Source of the DNA: Chryseobacterium camelliae
GTDB lineage: Bacteria; Bacteroidota; Bacteroidia; Flavobacteriales; Weeksellaceae
Length of the DNA stretch: 64,000 nucleotides
Direction of reading: 5' to 3'
Assembly: GCF_002770595.1 (NCBI RefSeq)
Contig: NZ_CP022986.1
Location: 2,976,001 to 3,040,000, forward strand
Shown here: positions 34,705 through 43,529 of the stretch, piece after piece
How the letters are laid out: each line of letters begins with the position of its first letter
Position numbering within the stretch: position 1 is the stretch's first letter
The notes under the pieces: model-generated
What the model saw: only the letters and a program-made list of their open reading frames with translations
What the model was told of the DNA's origin: nothing
Database searches by the model: none
Translations under genes and position numbers: made by a program

Positions 34705-34709
34705 TGATG

Positions 34710-34717
34710 CAAAAATA
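34710..34717 (-). promoter_or_regulatory. -7 box of the HYC_CC_PP gene, overlapping the intergenic junction
   Basis: TATTTTTG on the minus strand ends five bases before the GTG start, predicting a leaderless or nearly leaderless mRNA. Confidence 0.5.
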
Positions 34718-34723
34718 CAAAAA

Positions 34724-35386
34724 TTACGGCAAAGCTTCACCAACTTTTACCGCGCAGTTATGCCATGGTTCCCCATGAGGCGGATTCAATGCGGGCTTTT
34801 CTCCTGTAGGAGCCGGAGCCGCAGGCGGCGGAGTGTTTTGTGCTATGGTTTGTACCGGTTGTTGTACGGTCTGTGCAGGCTTGCTGTTCAAAGGCTGCCC
34901 TACCGGGATATCACACCGGTGTCCGGGTTCCCCGTGAGGAGGATTCATTCCTTTTGCCGTTTTTACGCCGGCAGGCTTTCCATTGGCATCTACCGTGAAT
35001 TTTCCGGGCTTAAGAGCATTGGGATCGATCTGAATGGTCTGCTGTCCCTGGTTAGGATTAACGGTGATATTCTGCGCTCCCTGCTGTGCATTTTGCGACG
35101 GTGCTGAGTTCAGAGGCTGTCCTACCGGAATGTCACACCGGTGGCCCGGCTGTCCGTGGGGAGGGTTCATTCCCGGTGTACTTACAGATGCTGATGCCGT
35201 CTGAGCAGGCTGAACTCCCGCCTGATCAAATAAAGATACTTTAGGAGCATTTCCCGCCTGAACGGGCTGGTCTATTGCGGCCTCTTCTGTTAAATACGTG
35301 GCACGCTGATCTTTTTTACATGAAACCAGTGTTGCCGAAGCAGCAAGCAATCCTAAACAGCAGTTTTTTATATTTAATAATCCCAT
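34724..35386 (-). CDS. Lipoprotein with three NPPHGxPxHxC repeats (220 aa)
   Basis: A lipoprotein-type signal ends LVSCKK (lipidated Cys at residue 23). The mature part is low-complexity Gln/Pro/Ala-rich and holds three copies of a 20-residue unit: MNPPHGQPGHRCDIPVGQPL, MNPPHGEPGHRCDIPVGQPL and a variant NPPHGEPWHNCAVKVGEAL. Each unit has two His and one Cys, suggesting metal binding. No named domain is recognised. The promoter region has a -7 box at 35392-35399 overlapped by a 13-bp inverted repeat. Confidence 0.75.
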   Translation of the reverse strand: MGLLNIKNCCLGLLAASATLVSCKKDQRATYLTEEAAIDQPVQAGNAPKVSLFDQAGVQPAQTASASVSTPGMNPPHGQPGHRCDIPVGQPLNSAPSQNAQQGAQNITVNPNQGQQTIQIDPNALKPGKFTVDANGKPAGVKTAKGMNPPHGEPGHRCDIPVGQPLNSKPAQTVQQPVQTIAQNTPPPAAPAPTGEKPALNPPHGEPWHNCAVKVGEALP

Positions 35387-35391
35387 AAACG

Positions 35392-35427
35392 CAAAATTAG
35401 CAAAACATTTTAATTGTTTTGCTAATT
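35392..35427. promoter_or_regulatory. 13-bp inverted repeat overlapping the lipoprotein promoter
   Basis: The arms 35395-35407 and 35415-35427 (ATTAGCAAAACA and its complement) are perfect around seven bases. They overlap the -7 box TAATTTTG (minus strand, 35399-35392), which ends six bases before the ATG. It may be an operator, the terminator of the upstream response-regulator gene, or both. Confidence 0.6.
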
Positions 35428-35488
35428 GTATAGGAATAATCCTGAATCTTTCTGGTAGATATGATTAAAAACGTAAATAGGTATCAGG

Positions 35489-36175
35489 CTAATTTTTAAC
35501 CAGTAGGCGGAAACCTTCACCGTGAACGTTGATGATTTCCAGGCCTTCGTCATCTTTCAGCAGTTTACGGAGTTTGGCAATGTACACGTCCATACTTCTG
35601 GCGGTAAAATAATTTTCTTTCTTCCAGATTTTTCGCAGTGCGAGATCTCTCGGCATAAAGTCGTTTCTGTGAATGCACAGAAGTTTAAGCAGCTCGTTCT
35701 CCTTAGGGGAAAGCTTGTATTCTTTGTCACCTACCCGCAGCTGCCTCAGCATGGAATCAAAAAAGATATTGCTGATCTTGAACTGTTCCTGCTCCTCATT
35801 TTCCAGGGTTGAACTTCTCTGAAGGATGGCTTTGATTTTATACAGGAGCAATTCGGTATCGAAAGGCTTGGTAATATAATCGTCGGCACCCAGCTGATAG
35901 CCTTTCAGGATATCTTCTCTCATGTTCCTTGCGGTAAGGAAAATGATCGGAGTGTTTTTATCAATCTTTTTTACATCTTCTGCCAACGAAAATCCGTCCT
36001 TTTTGGGCATCATTACGTCAAAAATACAGATGTCAAACTCATTTTCAGTAAACTCTTTCAATCCCTGTTCTCCGTCTGTGGCCAGTGTTACTTCAAAATT
36101 ATTGATCGTTAGATAATCTTTTAGCACGGCTCCAAAACTCTGATCGTCTTCTACCAGTAATATCCTGTTGCTCAT
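35489..36175 (-). CDS. OmpR-family response regulator, RprY-like (228 aa)
   Basis: Receiver domain (LLVEDDQSFG, phosphoacceptor in FDVMMPKKDG near residue 52, ADDYITKPFD) and a winged-helix DNA-binding domain (LSPKENELLKLL). Its kinase lies 80 bases upstream in the same orientation. The pair resembles Bacteroidetes RprXY. Gene order is kinase first, regulator second. Confidence 0.93.
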   Translation of the reverse strand: MSNRILLVEDDQSFGAVLKDYLTINNFEVTLATDGEQGLKEFTENEFDICIFDVMMPKKDGFSLAEDVKKIDKNTPIIFLTARNMREDILKGYQLGADDYITKPFDTELLLYKIKAILQRSSTLENEEQEQFKISNIFFDSMLRQLRVGDKEYKLSPKENELLKLLCIHRNDFMPRDLALRKIWKKENYFTARSMDVYIAKLRKLLKDDEGLEIINVHGEGFRLLVKN

Positions 36176-36255
36176 AAGTTTATATTTTTTTTAGTTGGTA
36201 ATCATTTATGGTGGCGTTATCCAATGGTTTTATCCTGATAACCTTAATTTAATTT

Positions 36256-37803
36256 TTAATTCATCGGCAGCTTTATCGTAAAGGTGCTGCCTTTTCCTTT
36301 ATTGGATTCTACAATCACATGGCCTTTATGAAGCTCAACAATCTTTTTTACATATGACAAGCCTAATCCCTGTCCTTTTACATTATGGATGTTTCCGGTC
36401 TCTTCACGGAAAAATTTCTCAAAGATCTTGGTTTTGTTGTGGGTTTCCATTCCCATTCCTTTATCCGAGACTTCAATGACATACCAATTTCCCTCATTTC
36501 TTGTTTTAACATGGATTTCAGGCGCTTCGGGAGAATATTTATTGGCATTGTCCAGCAGGTTGACCAACACATTGGCAATATGGAACTCGTCAATTTTGAA
36601 TTGGTATTGTTCCGCTGTGAACTCCTGGGTCAGCGTACCGTTTCTCTGGCCGACAATCAGGTTGAAAGACTCTGTTGTCTTCTTGATCAGTTCCCTTACA
36701 TTCGCTTCTTTGAGGAAAAGATTAACCTCATTCCGCTCCAGTTTAGACATGTTCAGGACATTCTCCACCTGCTTTTTCATCCGGAGGTTTTCCTGTTTGA
36801 TCAGTTCCGAATAGTATTTTACCTTGTCCGGGTTGGTGGCGATTTTATCATTGGCCAATGAGTCCGTAGCTACGGAGATGGTCGCTAATGGCGTCTTGAA
36901 CTCATGGGACATATTGTTGATGAAATCGGTCTTCACTTCCGCCAGCTTCTTCTGTTTCATCATATAGTTGATAGAAATGATATAGATGCCCAGAATGGTC
37001 AGTAAAGAAAGGAAGGTTCCCAGCAGCATGGGCCAGTTGTTCATAGCGAGGGAATATTCCTTTTTTGGAAAAACCAACGCAAGGTTATAGATCGTCCTGT
37101 ATTTATTATCTGTAAACAGGGGATAGCTATAGGTATTGTTGTCTTTTTTATCCTTATACAGCTTATTGAATATGCCGGTTGTATTATTATTTTTATCGGT
37201 GATGCCGTAACCGAACTGAGCAGAAATGCCTCTGATCCTGAGTTCTTTGGTAATGACGGAATCCAGGATTTTAGTGTTTACTCTTTTATTCAGGGGAAGG
37301 TTGTTTCCATATACTTTGGCAAATTCCTTTACCGTGTAATCCCCGTTTTCAATATCCTGGTTGATATCGGCAGTCAGTAGTTCACGGTTATTGGTGTCCT
37401 TTTTAACCTTATAAGCAGCTTCGTCGGAATAGAGTTTAGTCAGTTTTATAGAATCCCCTTTCTGAGAAATCGGGAGCTGAGTTTTTTCAATGATGTTCTT
37501 TGAATAAATAATCTGTCTCTGTGTTCCTGAATCTTCCACCTGCTGAATGGTAGTCAATGACGGCTGGTCATTGTTTGCGAGGATATTGTTCCTGAAGTTT
37601 TTAAAATCTTCATTCATGTATTTCTCCACCTCAATTTCGCCAACGCTTTTAGATGTACTTTCCAGGGCGGAATAGACCTTATTTGAGAAATCCTGTTCCA
37701 GGGTACCGTAATACCTTTTCAGCCAGTAGAACTGAAGCGTAACAAAGACAATCAGTGAGATCGTCATAAACACTGAAATGATAGGGATGAACTTATTATT
37801 CAT
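36256..37803 (-). CDS. Sensor histidine kinase, RprX-like (515 aa)
   Basis: An N-terminal transmembrane helix (about 6-28), a periplasmic domain of some 220 residues, a second helix (about 260-282), then the phosphoacceptor domain NNMSHEFKTPLATI (His near 299) and an ATPase domain with DNANKYSPEAP, DKGMGM and GQGLGLSYV. No HAMP is evident. Partner of the downstream regulator. The signal is unknown. Confidence 0.93.
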   Translation of the reverse strand: MNNKFIPIISVFMTISLIVFVTLQFYWLKRYYGTLEQDFSNKVYSALESTSKSVGEIEVEKYMNEDFKNFRNNILANNDQPSLTTIQQVEDSGTQRQIIYSKNIIEKTQLPISQKGDSIKLTKLYSDEAAYKVKKDTNNRELLTADINQDIENGDYTVKEFAKVYGNNLPLNKRVNTKILDSVITKELRIRGISAQFGYGITDKNNNTTGIFNKLYKDKKDNNTYSYPLFTDNKYRTIYNLALVFPKKEYSLAMNNWPMLLGTFLSLLTILGIYIISINYMMKQKKLAEVKTDFINNMSHEFKTPLATISVATDSLANDKIATNPDKVKYYSELIKQENLRMKKQVENVLNMSKLERNEVNLFLKEANVRELIKKTTESFNLIVGQRNGTLTQEFTAEQYQFKIDEFHIANVLVNLLDNANKYSPEAPEIHVKTRNEGNWYVIEVSDKGMGMETHNKTKIFEKFFREETGNIHNVKGQGLGLSYVKKIVELHKGHVIVESNKGKGSTFTIKLPMN

Positions 37804-38206
37804 TATTCGATAATGCAGTTATGATTACGAATGTTAAAATTAATCATTTTATGATTTCATAAACAAAAAACGAGCCATAATATTGTGTTATTTTTCTTAA
37901 AACAATCAATTTTAACATTTATTTATAAATGTGGTATGTGTTCCATAGTATCATTTTCATTGACAGATAAGCAGCAAACCCATGAAAAAATTAATGGTTT
38001 GAAATCCTCTTGCCGTCTTTTAATGAAATATGGTATAATTTGTCTGTTATGGAACATAAATCCGTATCCTAATTTAAATAGGTCTTCCTGCATAATCCAC
38101 CTGTTTTTTATCATGATACCGATACAAGGAAAAACAAAAATGGAAAGCAGAATAGACTGCTTTCCATTTTTCATATCGTATAGTCCTGATACCTCAGTTT
38201 TCAGAT
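37804..38206. other. Intergenic region with no credible gene
   Basis: It holds the terminator at 38136-38171 and AT-rich sequence upstream of the kinase. Frames on both strands here lack family resemblance and run through the terminator hairpin. Confidence 0.6.
38136..38171 (-). terminator. Terminator of the 113-residue gene
   Basis: A 15-bp perfect stem (AAAAATGGAAAGCAG, 38136-38150, with 38157-38171) and a six-base loop, T-rich on both strands. Confidence 0.85.
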
Positions 38207-38548
38207 TCAAAGTAATTCCTCATCCTGAAAATACTGGATGATCGCCTTTTTCATTAGCAACTGCTGCTCATTGGGTTTTAATTCCGGAAGCTCTTCCAGT
38301 TGATCAAAATGCGGATATCCGTCATCGTCATAATGTGAAAACTGATAATACCCGAAAGGTTCCAGCAACCTGCATACTGCAATATGCAGCAGGTTAACCT
38401 TATCATCTTTCGTATATTTCTGCTGTCCGCTGCCCAGTTCCTGAAGGCCTATTAAAAAAAGGTATGTTTCAATCGGAGCATTTTTTTCCGTATCGAAATT
38501 TTCAATGAAAAATTGTTCTATTTTCTGCCAGTATTCTGCTTCGTTCAT
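38207..38548 (-). CDS. Small soluble protein of unknown function (113 aa)
   Basis: An acidic helical protein starting MNEAEYWQKIEQFFIENFDT with no export signal or Cys-rich motif (a single Cys). Its style resembles short conserved flavobacterial proteins, but I cannot name a family. It is a single gene with its own strong terminator. Confidence 0.7.
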   Translation of the reverse strand: MNEAEYWQKIEQFFIENFDTEKNAPIETYLFLIGLQELGSGQQKYTKDDKVNLLHIAVCRLLEPFGYYQFSHYDDDGYPHFDQLEELPELKPNEQQLLMKKAIIQYFQDEELL

Positions 38549-38761
38549 AAATTACAATTCATTTTGAGAGCCTTTTCAAACTCACATTTTATACCTTCCA
38601 TTAGCTGCAAAAGCCACAGAAGAGTTGAATATTTTGTTTAAAAATAATTACCATACAAGATAAAGAACATCAAGCTTTAGCAATCTTTGATTTTCTGATC
38701 TTTGAACTTTGATTCTTCTTTAACAGAGGGTTGGTAACCGGTAAGATCAGAGCCTGATCAT

Positions 38762-40804
38762 TTATCTTTTATCGATCATCAGAAGAAATGCATATTCCAG
38801 GGCATCTTCTTTCAGTGATTCGAATCTTCCGCTTGCCCCGCCGTGCCCTGCGCTCATATCAGTTTTGAAGATCAGCAGGTGATCGTCTGTTTTCAGTTCC
38901 CGAAGCCGGGCTACCCATTTGGCAGGTTCCCAGTACTGGACCTGTGAATCATGAAGGCCTGTAGTAATTAGCATATGCGGATAATCTTTGGCTTCTACAT
39001 TGTCATAGGGAGAATAGGATTTCATATAGTCATAATATTCCCGGTCATTCGGATTTCCCCATTCGTCATATTCTCCGGTAGTCAGCGGGATCGTCTCGTC
39101 GAGCATGGTCGTAACCACATCCACAAAAGGGACCTGCGCTACAATACCGTTGAACAGCTCAGGTTCAAAGTTGACCACGGCTCCCATCAGAAGTCCTCCT
39201 GCACTTCCGCCCATGGCATACAGGTGCTTTGAGGAAGTATAGTTTTCATGGATCAGGAATTTTCCTGCATCGATAAAATCGAAGAATGTATTTTTCTTAT
39301 ACAGCATTTTCCCTTCTTCGTACCATTCCCTGCCCAGGTATTCCCCGCCGCGGATGTGCGCGATGGCATAAATGAACCCCCTGTCCAGAAGGGATAGCCG
39401 CACATTGGAAAAGCTGGCATCTACCGTATGTCCGTAGCTTCCGTAGCCATATAATAACAAAGGAGTATGTGGAGATTTCGCTGTATCTTTATGATACACC
39501 AGCGAAACCGGGATTTTGGTTTTGCCATCCCTGGAATCTGCCCAGATTCTTTCCGAAATATAATTTTCAGGGGAGAACGTGCCGCCCAGTACTTCCTGTT
39601 GCTTCAGGAGCTGGGTTGTTTTCTCTTTCATGTTATATTCATAGGTGGAGCCGGGCTGGGTGAGGGAAGTATATCCGTAACGCAGGATATCGGTATCAAA
39701 TTCAAGGTTGATTCCGATGTATGCAGTGTAGGTAGGATCTGAAAACGGAAGGTAATAGGATTCCCCTGTTTTTTCGTTGATGATCCTGATCTGCAGCAGT
39801 CCCTGCTCTCTTTCCTCAAGAACCAGGTAATCCCGGAAGATCTCAAAACCTTCCAGAAGGACGTTTTCCCTGTGCGGAATAACGTCTACCCAGTGTTCCA
39901 TGCTGCATTGGCTGATCCTGGTTTTTACAATTTTAAAATTGGTGGCCTCATCGGCATTGGTGATGATGTAGAATTCATCCTCATAATGCTCTACGGAATA
40001 TTCTAGGTCATCTATCCTCGGCTGTATAACGATCCAGTCTGCAAAAACATCGTCAGATGGAATAAAGCGGTGTTCATCCGAAATCGTACTGGAGCTTGCT
40101 ATGAAAATGTATTTCAGGGATTTTGTTTTGAATACATTCACGTCAAAAGTGTCATCTTCCTCATGGAAGATCAATACATCTTCTGAGGGGTCTGTTCCGA
40201 GCTGGTGCCTGTATACCTGAAAAGCACGGAGGTTCGTGTCTTTCCTGATGTAGAATACATGCTGATTATCATTGGCCCAGACTGCTTTACCGGTCGTATT
40301 CGGAATCTGATCAGCAAGGATTTCCCCGGTTTCCAGATCTTTGAAATTAATGGTATAGATCCTTCTTCCGATATTATCGGCGGAAAAAGAAACCAGCCGG
40401 TTATCCGGGCTTACAGCTACACTCCCTACCTCGAAAAAGTTTTCCCCTTCTGCGAGTATGTTAACATCTACAATGATTTCTTCCGGCTGATCCAGACTGT
40501 GCTGTTTCCTGCAGAAAATAGGGTATTCCTTGCCTTCTTCGTATCTTACGATATACCAGTACCCGTTGAAAAAATAAGGAAGCGACTCATCATCTTTTTT
40601 ATACCGGGACTTCATTTCCTCAAAAAGCTCTTCCTGAAGTTCCTCGGTATCCTTCATGATAAGGTCTGCGTAGGAATTTTCTTCTTCAAGATAGCGTATG
40701 ACTTCAGGATTTTCCCTTTCGTTGAGCCAGAAATAAGGATCCATTCTCTGATCCCCGTGAATTTCAAGTGTCTTTTCTATTTTTTTTGCCTGTGGAGCTT
40801 TCAT
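38762..40804 (-). CDS. S9-family serine peptidase, oligopeptidase B/prolyl oligopeptidase type (680 aa)
   Basis: An N-terminal propeller domain (about 60-400) and a C-terminal alpha/beta-hydrolase domain with the nucleophile motif GGSAGG (Ser near residue 533), preceded by GSYGHTVDASFS and IAHIRGGEYLGREWYEEGK, and a catalytic His in GHGGASGRF near the end. There is no signal peptide, so it is cytosolic. The family cleaves short peptides after basic residues (oligopeptidase B) or proline; GGEYLGREWYEEGK resembles PtrB-type enzymes. Confidence 0.93.
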   Translation of the reverse strand: MKAPQAKKIEKTLEIHGDQRMDPYFWLNERENPEVIRYLEEENSYADLIMKDTEELQEELFEEMKSRYKKDDESLPYFFNGYWYIVRYEEGKEYPIFCRKQHSLDQPEEIIVDVNILAEGENFFEVGSVAVSPDNRLVSFSADNIGRRIYTINFKDLETGEILADQIPNTTGKAVWANDNQHVFYIRKDTNLRAFQVYRHQLGTDPSEDVLIFHEEDDTFDVNVFKTKSLKYIFIASSSTISDEHRFIPSDDVFADWIVIQPRIDDLEYSVEHYEDEFYIITNADEATNFKIVKTRISQCSMEHWVDVIPHRENVLLEGFEIFRDYLVLEEREQGLLQIRIINEKTGESYYLPFSDPTYTAYIGINLEFDTDILRYGYTSLTQPGSTYEYNMKEKTTQLLKQQEVLGGTFSPENYISERIWADSRDGKTKIPVSLVYHKDTAKSPHTPLLLYGYGSYGHTVDASFSNVRLSLLDRGFIYAIAHIRGGEYLGREWYEEGKMLYKKNTFFDFIDAGKFLIHENYTSSKHLYAMGGSAGGLLMGAVVNFEPELFNGIVAQVPFVDVVTTMLDETIPLTTGEYDEWGNPNDREYYDYMKSYSPYDNVEAKDYPHMLITTGLHDSQVQYWEPAKWVARLRELKTDDHLLIFKTDMSAGHGGASGRFESLKEDALEYAFLLMIDKR

Positions 40805-40833
40805 GCAATATTAAATCTTGTTCAAATTTAACT

Positions 40834-40870
40834 AAAAAAAGCCATCTTTCCTTTTAATGAGAAAGATGGC
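40834..40870 (-). terminator. hemD-unit terminator
   Basis: GCCATCTTTC (40841-40850) pairs perfectly with GAAAGATGGC (40861-40870). On the minus strand it is followed by seven T. Confidence 0.85.
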
Positions 40871-40894
40871 CGCTGAATATTTTGACTTTAAGAA

Positions 40895-41638
40895 CTACTT
40901 GTGCAGTGCCTTAATGTATTTTTCAAGAGCCATGGTCATGGATGGTGTTTCCTTGGTAGGAGCCATCAGATCAACCTTCAGTCCTGCTTCTTCTGCTGCA
41001 GCTAAAGTGGTATTCCCGAAAACACCGATCTTGGTTTCCTCCTGTTTGAAATCCGGGAAATTCTGCTGTAGAGACTTGATCCCCTGCGGGCTGAAGAAAA
41101 TAAGCATATCATATTCCTTGATGTCGATATCGGTAAGGTTGCTGCATACGGTTCTGTACATGATGGCGCGTGTCCAGCTGACATTGGCGGCATCCAGTGT
41201 TTTTACGATATCCGGACTCAGTACATCAGAAGAGGGAAGGAGGTATTTTTCCGTCGGGAACTTTTTAAAGAGGGGTAAAAGATCTGAGAAGTTTTTCTCC
41301 CCGAAGCTGATTTTTCTTTTGCGGTATACGATGTGCTTCTGAAGATAGTTGGCAATGGCCTCGGACTGGCAGATGTACCTCATGGTATCCGGTACTGCAA
41401 AGCGCAGCTCTTCAGCAAGCCTGAAGTAATGATCAATCGCATTTTTGCTGGTGAAAATAATCCCTGTGTACTGCGTTAGATCAATTTTTTGTGTTCTAAG
41501 TTCTTTATTGTCAACTCCTTCTACGTGGATAAACGGGCGGAAATCAATTTTTATTTTTTCCTTCTTTGCAATATCCAGGTATGGAGATGACTCACTCGGC
41601 GCTGGTTGAGAGACCAATATAGACTTTATTCTCATCAT
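40895..41638 (-). CDS. hemD: Uroporphyrinogen-III synthase (247 aa)
   Basis: Two-domain HemD fold with family phrases IKSILVSQPAPSESSPYLDI, GIIFTSKNAIDHYF, YLLPSSDVLSPDIVKTL and LIFFSPQGIKSLQQNF. It cyclises hydroxymethylbilane in the cytoplasm for haem synthesis. Sequence identity between HemD proteins is always low, so the call rests on these phrases and length. A DUF4271 membrane gene lies nine bases upstream in the same unit. Confidence 0.88.
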   Translation of the reverse strand: MMRIKSILVSQPAPSESSPYLDIAKKEKIKIDFRPFIHVEGVDNKELRTQKIDLTQYTGIIFTSKNAIDHYFRLAEELRFAVPDTMRYICQSEAIANYLQKHIVYRKRKISFGEKNFSDLLPLFKKFPTEKYLLPSSDVLSPDIVKTLDAANVSWTRAIMYRTVCSNLTDIDIKEYDMLIFFSPQGIKSLQQNFPDFKQEETKIGVFGNTTLAAAEEAGLKVDLMAPTKETPSMTMALEKYIKALHK

Positions 41639-41647
41639 TGACTTTTA

Positions 41648-42334
41648 TTAAAAAAATAATAATTTCCAAAGCAGCAATAGTGGTGTGATTTGGAGGGTGC
41701 AAATATACAAAAATTTATAATACCATTTTTGCGGCAAAATGTTGTTTCTGTGAAATAAATAGAAAAAAATCTTGAAGATAAATACAAATAAGAAGAATAT
41801 CAGGTAATAAAAAAACAATTGATGTCTGTCTACAGGGAAGTAATAATGGGTAATGCAGAGAATAATGAGGATAAAAGACAGGATGAAATAAAATTTGGTA
41901 GCCGTAAAATAAAATACAGTCCATTTTTTCCCGTCTCCCGTACTGTGGTAGAACATAAAGCCCAAGGCTGATTTCGACAGATAAAAAAATGTAATCACCA
42001 GTAAGGTGTACCCAAACTTATTCAGCTGGAACCCTGAAACCTGAATGTCCGAAATGAATTTCGGAACTGTGGGTATGGTTTGCGATATAAGCGCAGCGAG
42101 CGTCAGGGTGGTGATGCAGGAAGTAATGATCCAGCTGGGAAGGTTATTGCTGGCGTCAAAATACTTCTGAAGCAAAAAGTCCCTCAGGCTGGCTTCCCTT
42201 TCCACGATGTTCATCATAAAAAGATATAAAAAAATGCAGCCTAACAATATAAAGATGACCCAGTCGTTATGCTCAGGGATTCTTACGTGATTGACAAAAT
42301 TTTGTGGTGATGGCAAAGGGATATTTTTTTGCAA
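41648..42334 (-). CDS. DUF4271 membrane protein (about 228 aa, start uncertain)
   Basis: A polytopic membrane protein with hydrophobic segments at about 27-46, 72-88, 100-117, 145-165, 172-192 and 205-225. It matches the DUF4271 family, commonly placed beside hemD in flavobacteria; function unknown. The longest frame opens with a TTG at 42334 that falls inside a -7-like box (TAATTTTG, 42339-42332). The true start may therefore be an internal codon before the first helix at NDWVIFILLG. Confidence 0.78.
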   Translation of the reverse strand: MQKNIPLPSPQNFVNHVRIPEHNDWVIFILLGCIFLYLFMMNIVEREASLRDFLLQKYFDASNNLPSWIITSCITTLTLAALISQTIPTVPKFISDIQVSGFQLNKFGYTLLVITFFYLSKSALGFMFYHSTGDGKKWTVFYFTATKFYFILSFILIILCITHYYFPVDRHQLFFYYLIFFLFVFIFKIFFYLFHRNNILPQKWYYKFLYICTLQITPLLLLWKLLFF

Positions 42335-42376
42335 AATTATAGATTATTTTGTATAAAATAAAAAGGTTAAATAAAC

Positions 42377-42384
42377 TATCTTTG
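42377..42384 (+). promoter_or_regulatory. -7 box of the polyprenol-sugar synthase operon
   Basis: TATCTTTG, nine bases upstream of the ATG at 42394. Confidence 0.6.
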
Positions 42385-42393
42385 CAAACTGAA

Positions 42394-43110
42394 ATGAAAA
42401 AACTGGTCATTATTCCAACGTATAACGAAAAGGAAAATATTGAAAATATTATTTCCGCAGTTTTTGCATTGGAAGACGGCTTTCATGTTCTGGTGGTGGA
42501 CGACTCTTCTCCTGACGGGACTGCCGGTATTGTAAAGGAGCTGCAAAAAGAATTTCCACACGACCTTCACCTTTCCGTACGGCATATTAAGGATGGCCTG
42601 GGAAAGGCCTATATTCATGGCTTTCACTGGGCTATTCAGAATGGATACGACTACATTTTCGAAATGGATGCGGATTTTTCGCATGACCCGAAAGACCTTC
42701 CGAGGCTTTATGAAGCCTGTCTGAATGCCGATATGGCTATCGGTTCCCGGTACTCCAAAGGAGTGAATGTGGTTAACTGGCCTATGGGGCGTGTATTATT
42801 ATCGTATTTTGCTTCCCGGTATGTCAGGTTTATTTTAGGACTGCCTATTCATGATACCACCGCAGGGTTTGTCTGCTTTTCAAGGAAAGTACTGGAAGAG
42901 ATAGGACTGGAAAATGTGAAGCTGAAAGGCTACGGCTTTCAGATTGAAATGAAATTCCGGGCTTTTAAAAAGAACTTCAGGATTGTGGAGGTGCCGATTA
43001 TTTTTACCAACAGGATCCTCGGGGAAAGCAAGATGAACGGCGGGATCATTCATGAAGCGGTTTTCGGAGTACTCAATTTAAAGTGGAAATCCATCATCAA
43101 CAGATTATGA
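42394..43110 (+). CDS. Polyprenol monophosphomannose synthase-like glycosyltransferase, GT2 (238 aa)
   Basis: A GT-A fold with VIIPTYNEKENIENII, VVDDSSPDGTA, the metal motif EMDADFSHDP, GSRYSKGV and FTNRILGESKM. This is the dolichol-phosphate mannose synthase (DPM1) pattern without added membrane helices. It transfers a hexose to a lipid carrier on the cytoplasmic side. ATG 42394 is used because the longer frame from 42349 crosses the -7 box. Its stop overlaps the ATG of the next gene (ATGA). Confidence 0.92.
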   Translation: MKKLVIIPTYNEKENIENIISAVFALEDGFHVLVVDDSSPDGTAGIVKELQKEFPHDLHLSVRHIKDGLGKAYIHGFHWAIQNGYDYIFEMDADFSHDPKDLPRLYEACLNADMAIGSRYSKGVNVVNWPMGRVLLSYFASRYVRFILGLPIHDTTAGFVCFSRKVLEEIGLENVKLKGYGFQIEMKFRAFKKNFRIVEVPIIFTNRILGESKMNGGIIHEAVFGVLNLKWKSIINRL

Positions 43111-43478
43111 AAAAACTGGTTTTCTTTTTTGTTTTAATGAGCATGCTGCTGGCTTGCAGCGGTTATATGGATAAGCCTGAAAACCTCATTCCTAAAGACC
43201 GGATGGCGGAAATCATGGCGGATATGGCTATCAATGATCAGGCAACCTTTGTATACCCCAACAGCAATCTTGAGGCAGGCACCAGGTTTGTGCTTAAGGC
43301 GCACCAGGTAAAACCGGCTGATTTTGTGGATAGTTTCAAATACTACACGATTAATCAGCAGATGAAAGGGATTGCGGATGATGCCCAGAAAATACTGCTG
43401 GAGAAAGATCCCAAAGCAGAAAAATATATACAGAATAAGCTGAAGCAAACTGGAAATGTGCCGGCTTTTGCAAGATAA
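43107..43478 (+). CDS. DUF4296 lipoprotein (123 aa)
   Basis: A lipoprotein signal MKKLVFFFVLMSMLLACSG (lipid Cys at 17). Then KPENLIPKDRMAEIMADMAI, the hallmark of DUF4296, and a helical C-terminus. Function unknown. The start overlaps the upstream stop (ATGA), indicating coupling. Confidence 0.88.
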   Translation: MKKLVFFFVLMSMLLACSGYMDKPENLIPKDRMAEIMADMAINDQATFVYPNSNLEAGTRFVLKAHQVKPADFVDSFKYYTINQQMKGIADDAQKILLEKDPKAEKYIQNKLKQTGNVPAFAR

Positions 43479-43529
43479 TGAAAGTGCAGGAGCTGTGCTG
43501 ACGATGAAGATGAATCAAAAAGCATACGA

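Noticed and set aside
37885..38241. 118-residue plus-strand and 95-residue minus-strand frames in the 37.8-38.2 kb gap
   Set aside because: Both run through the terminator hairpin at 38136-38171 and have unusual composition without family resemblance.
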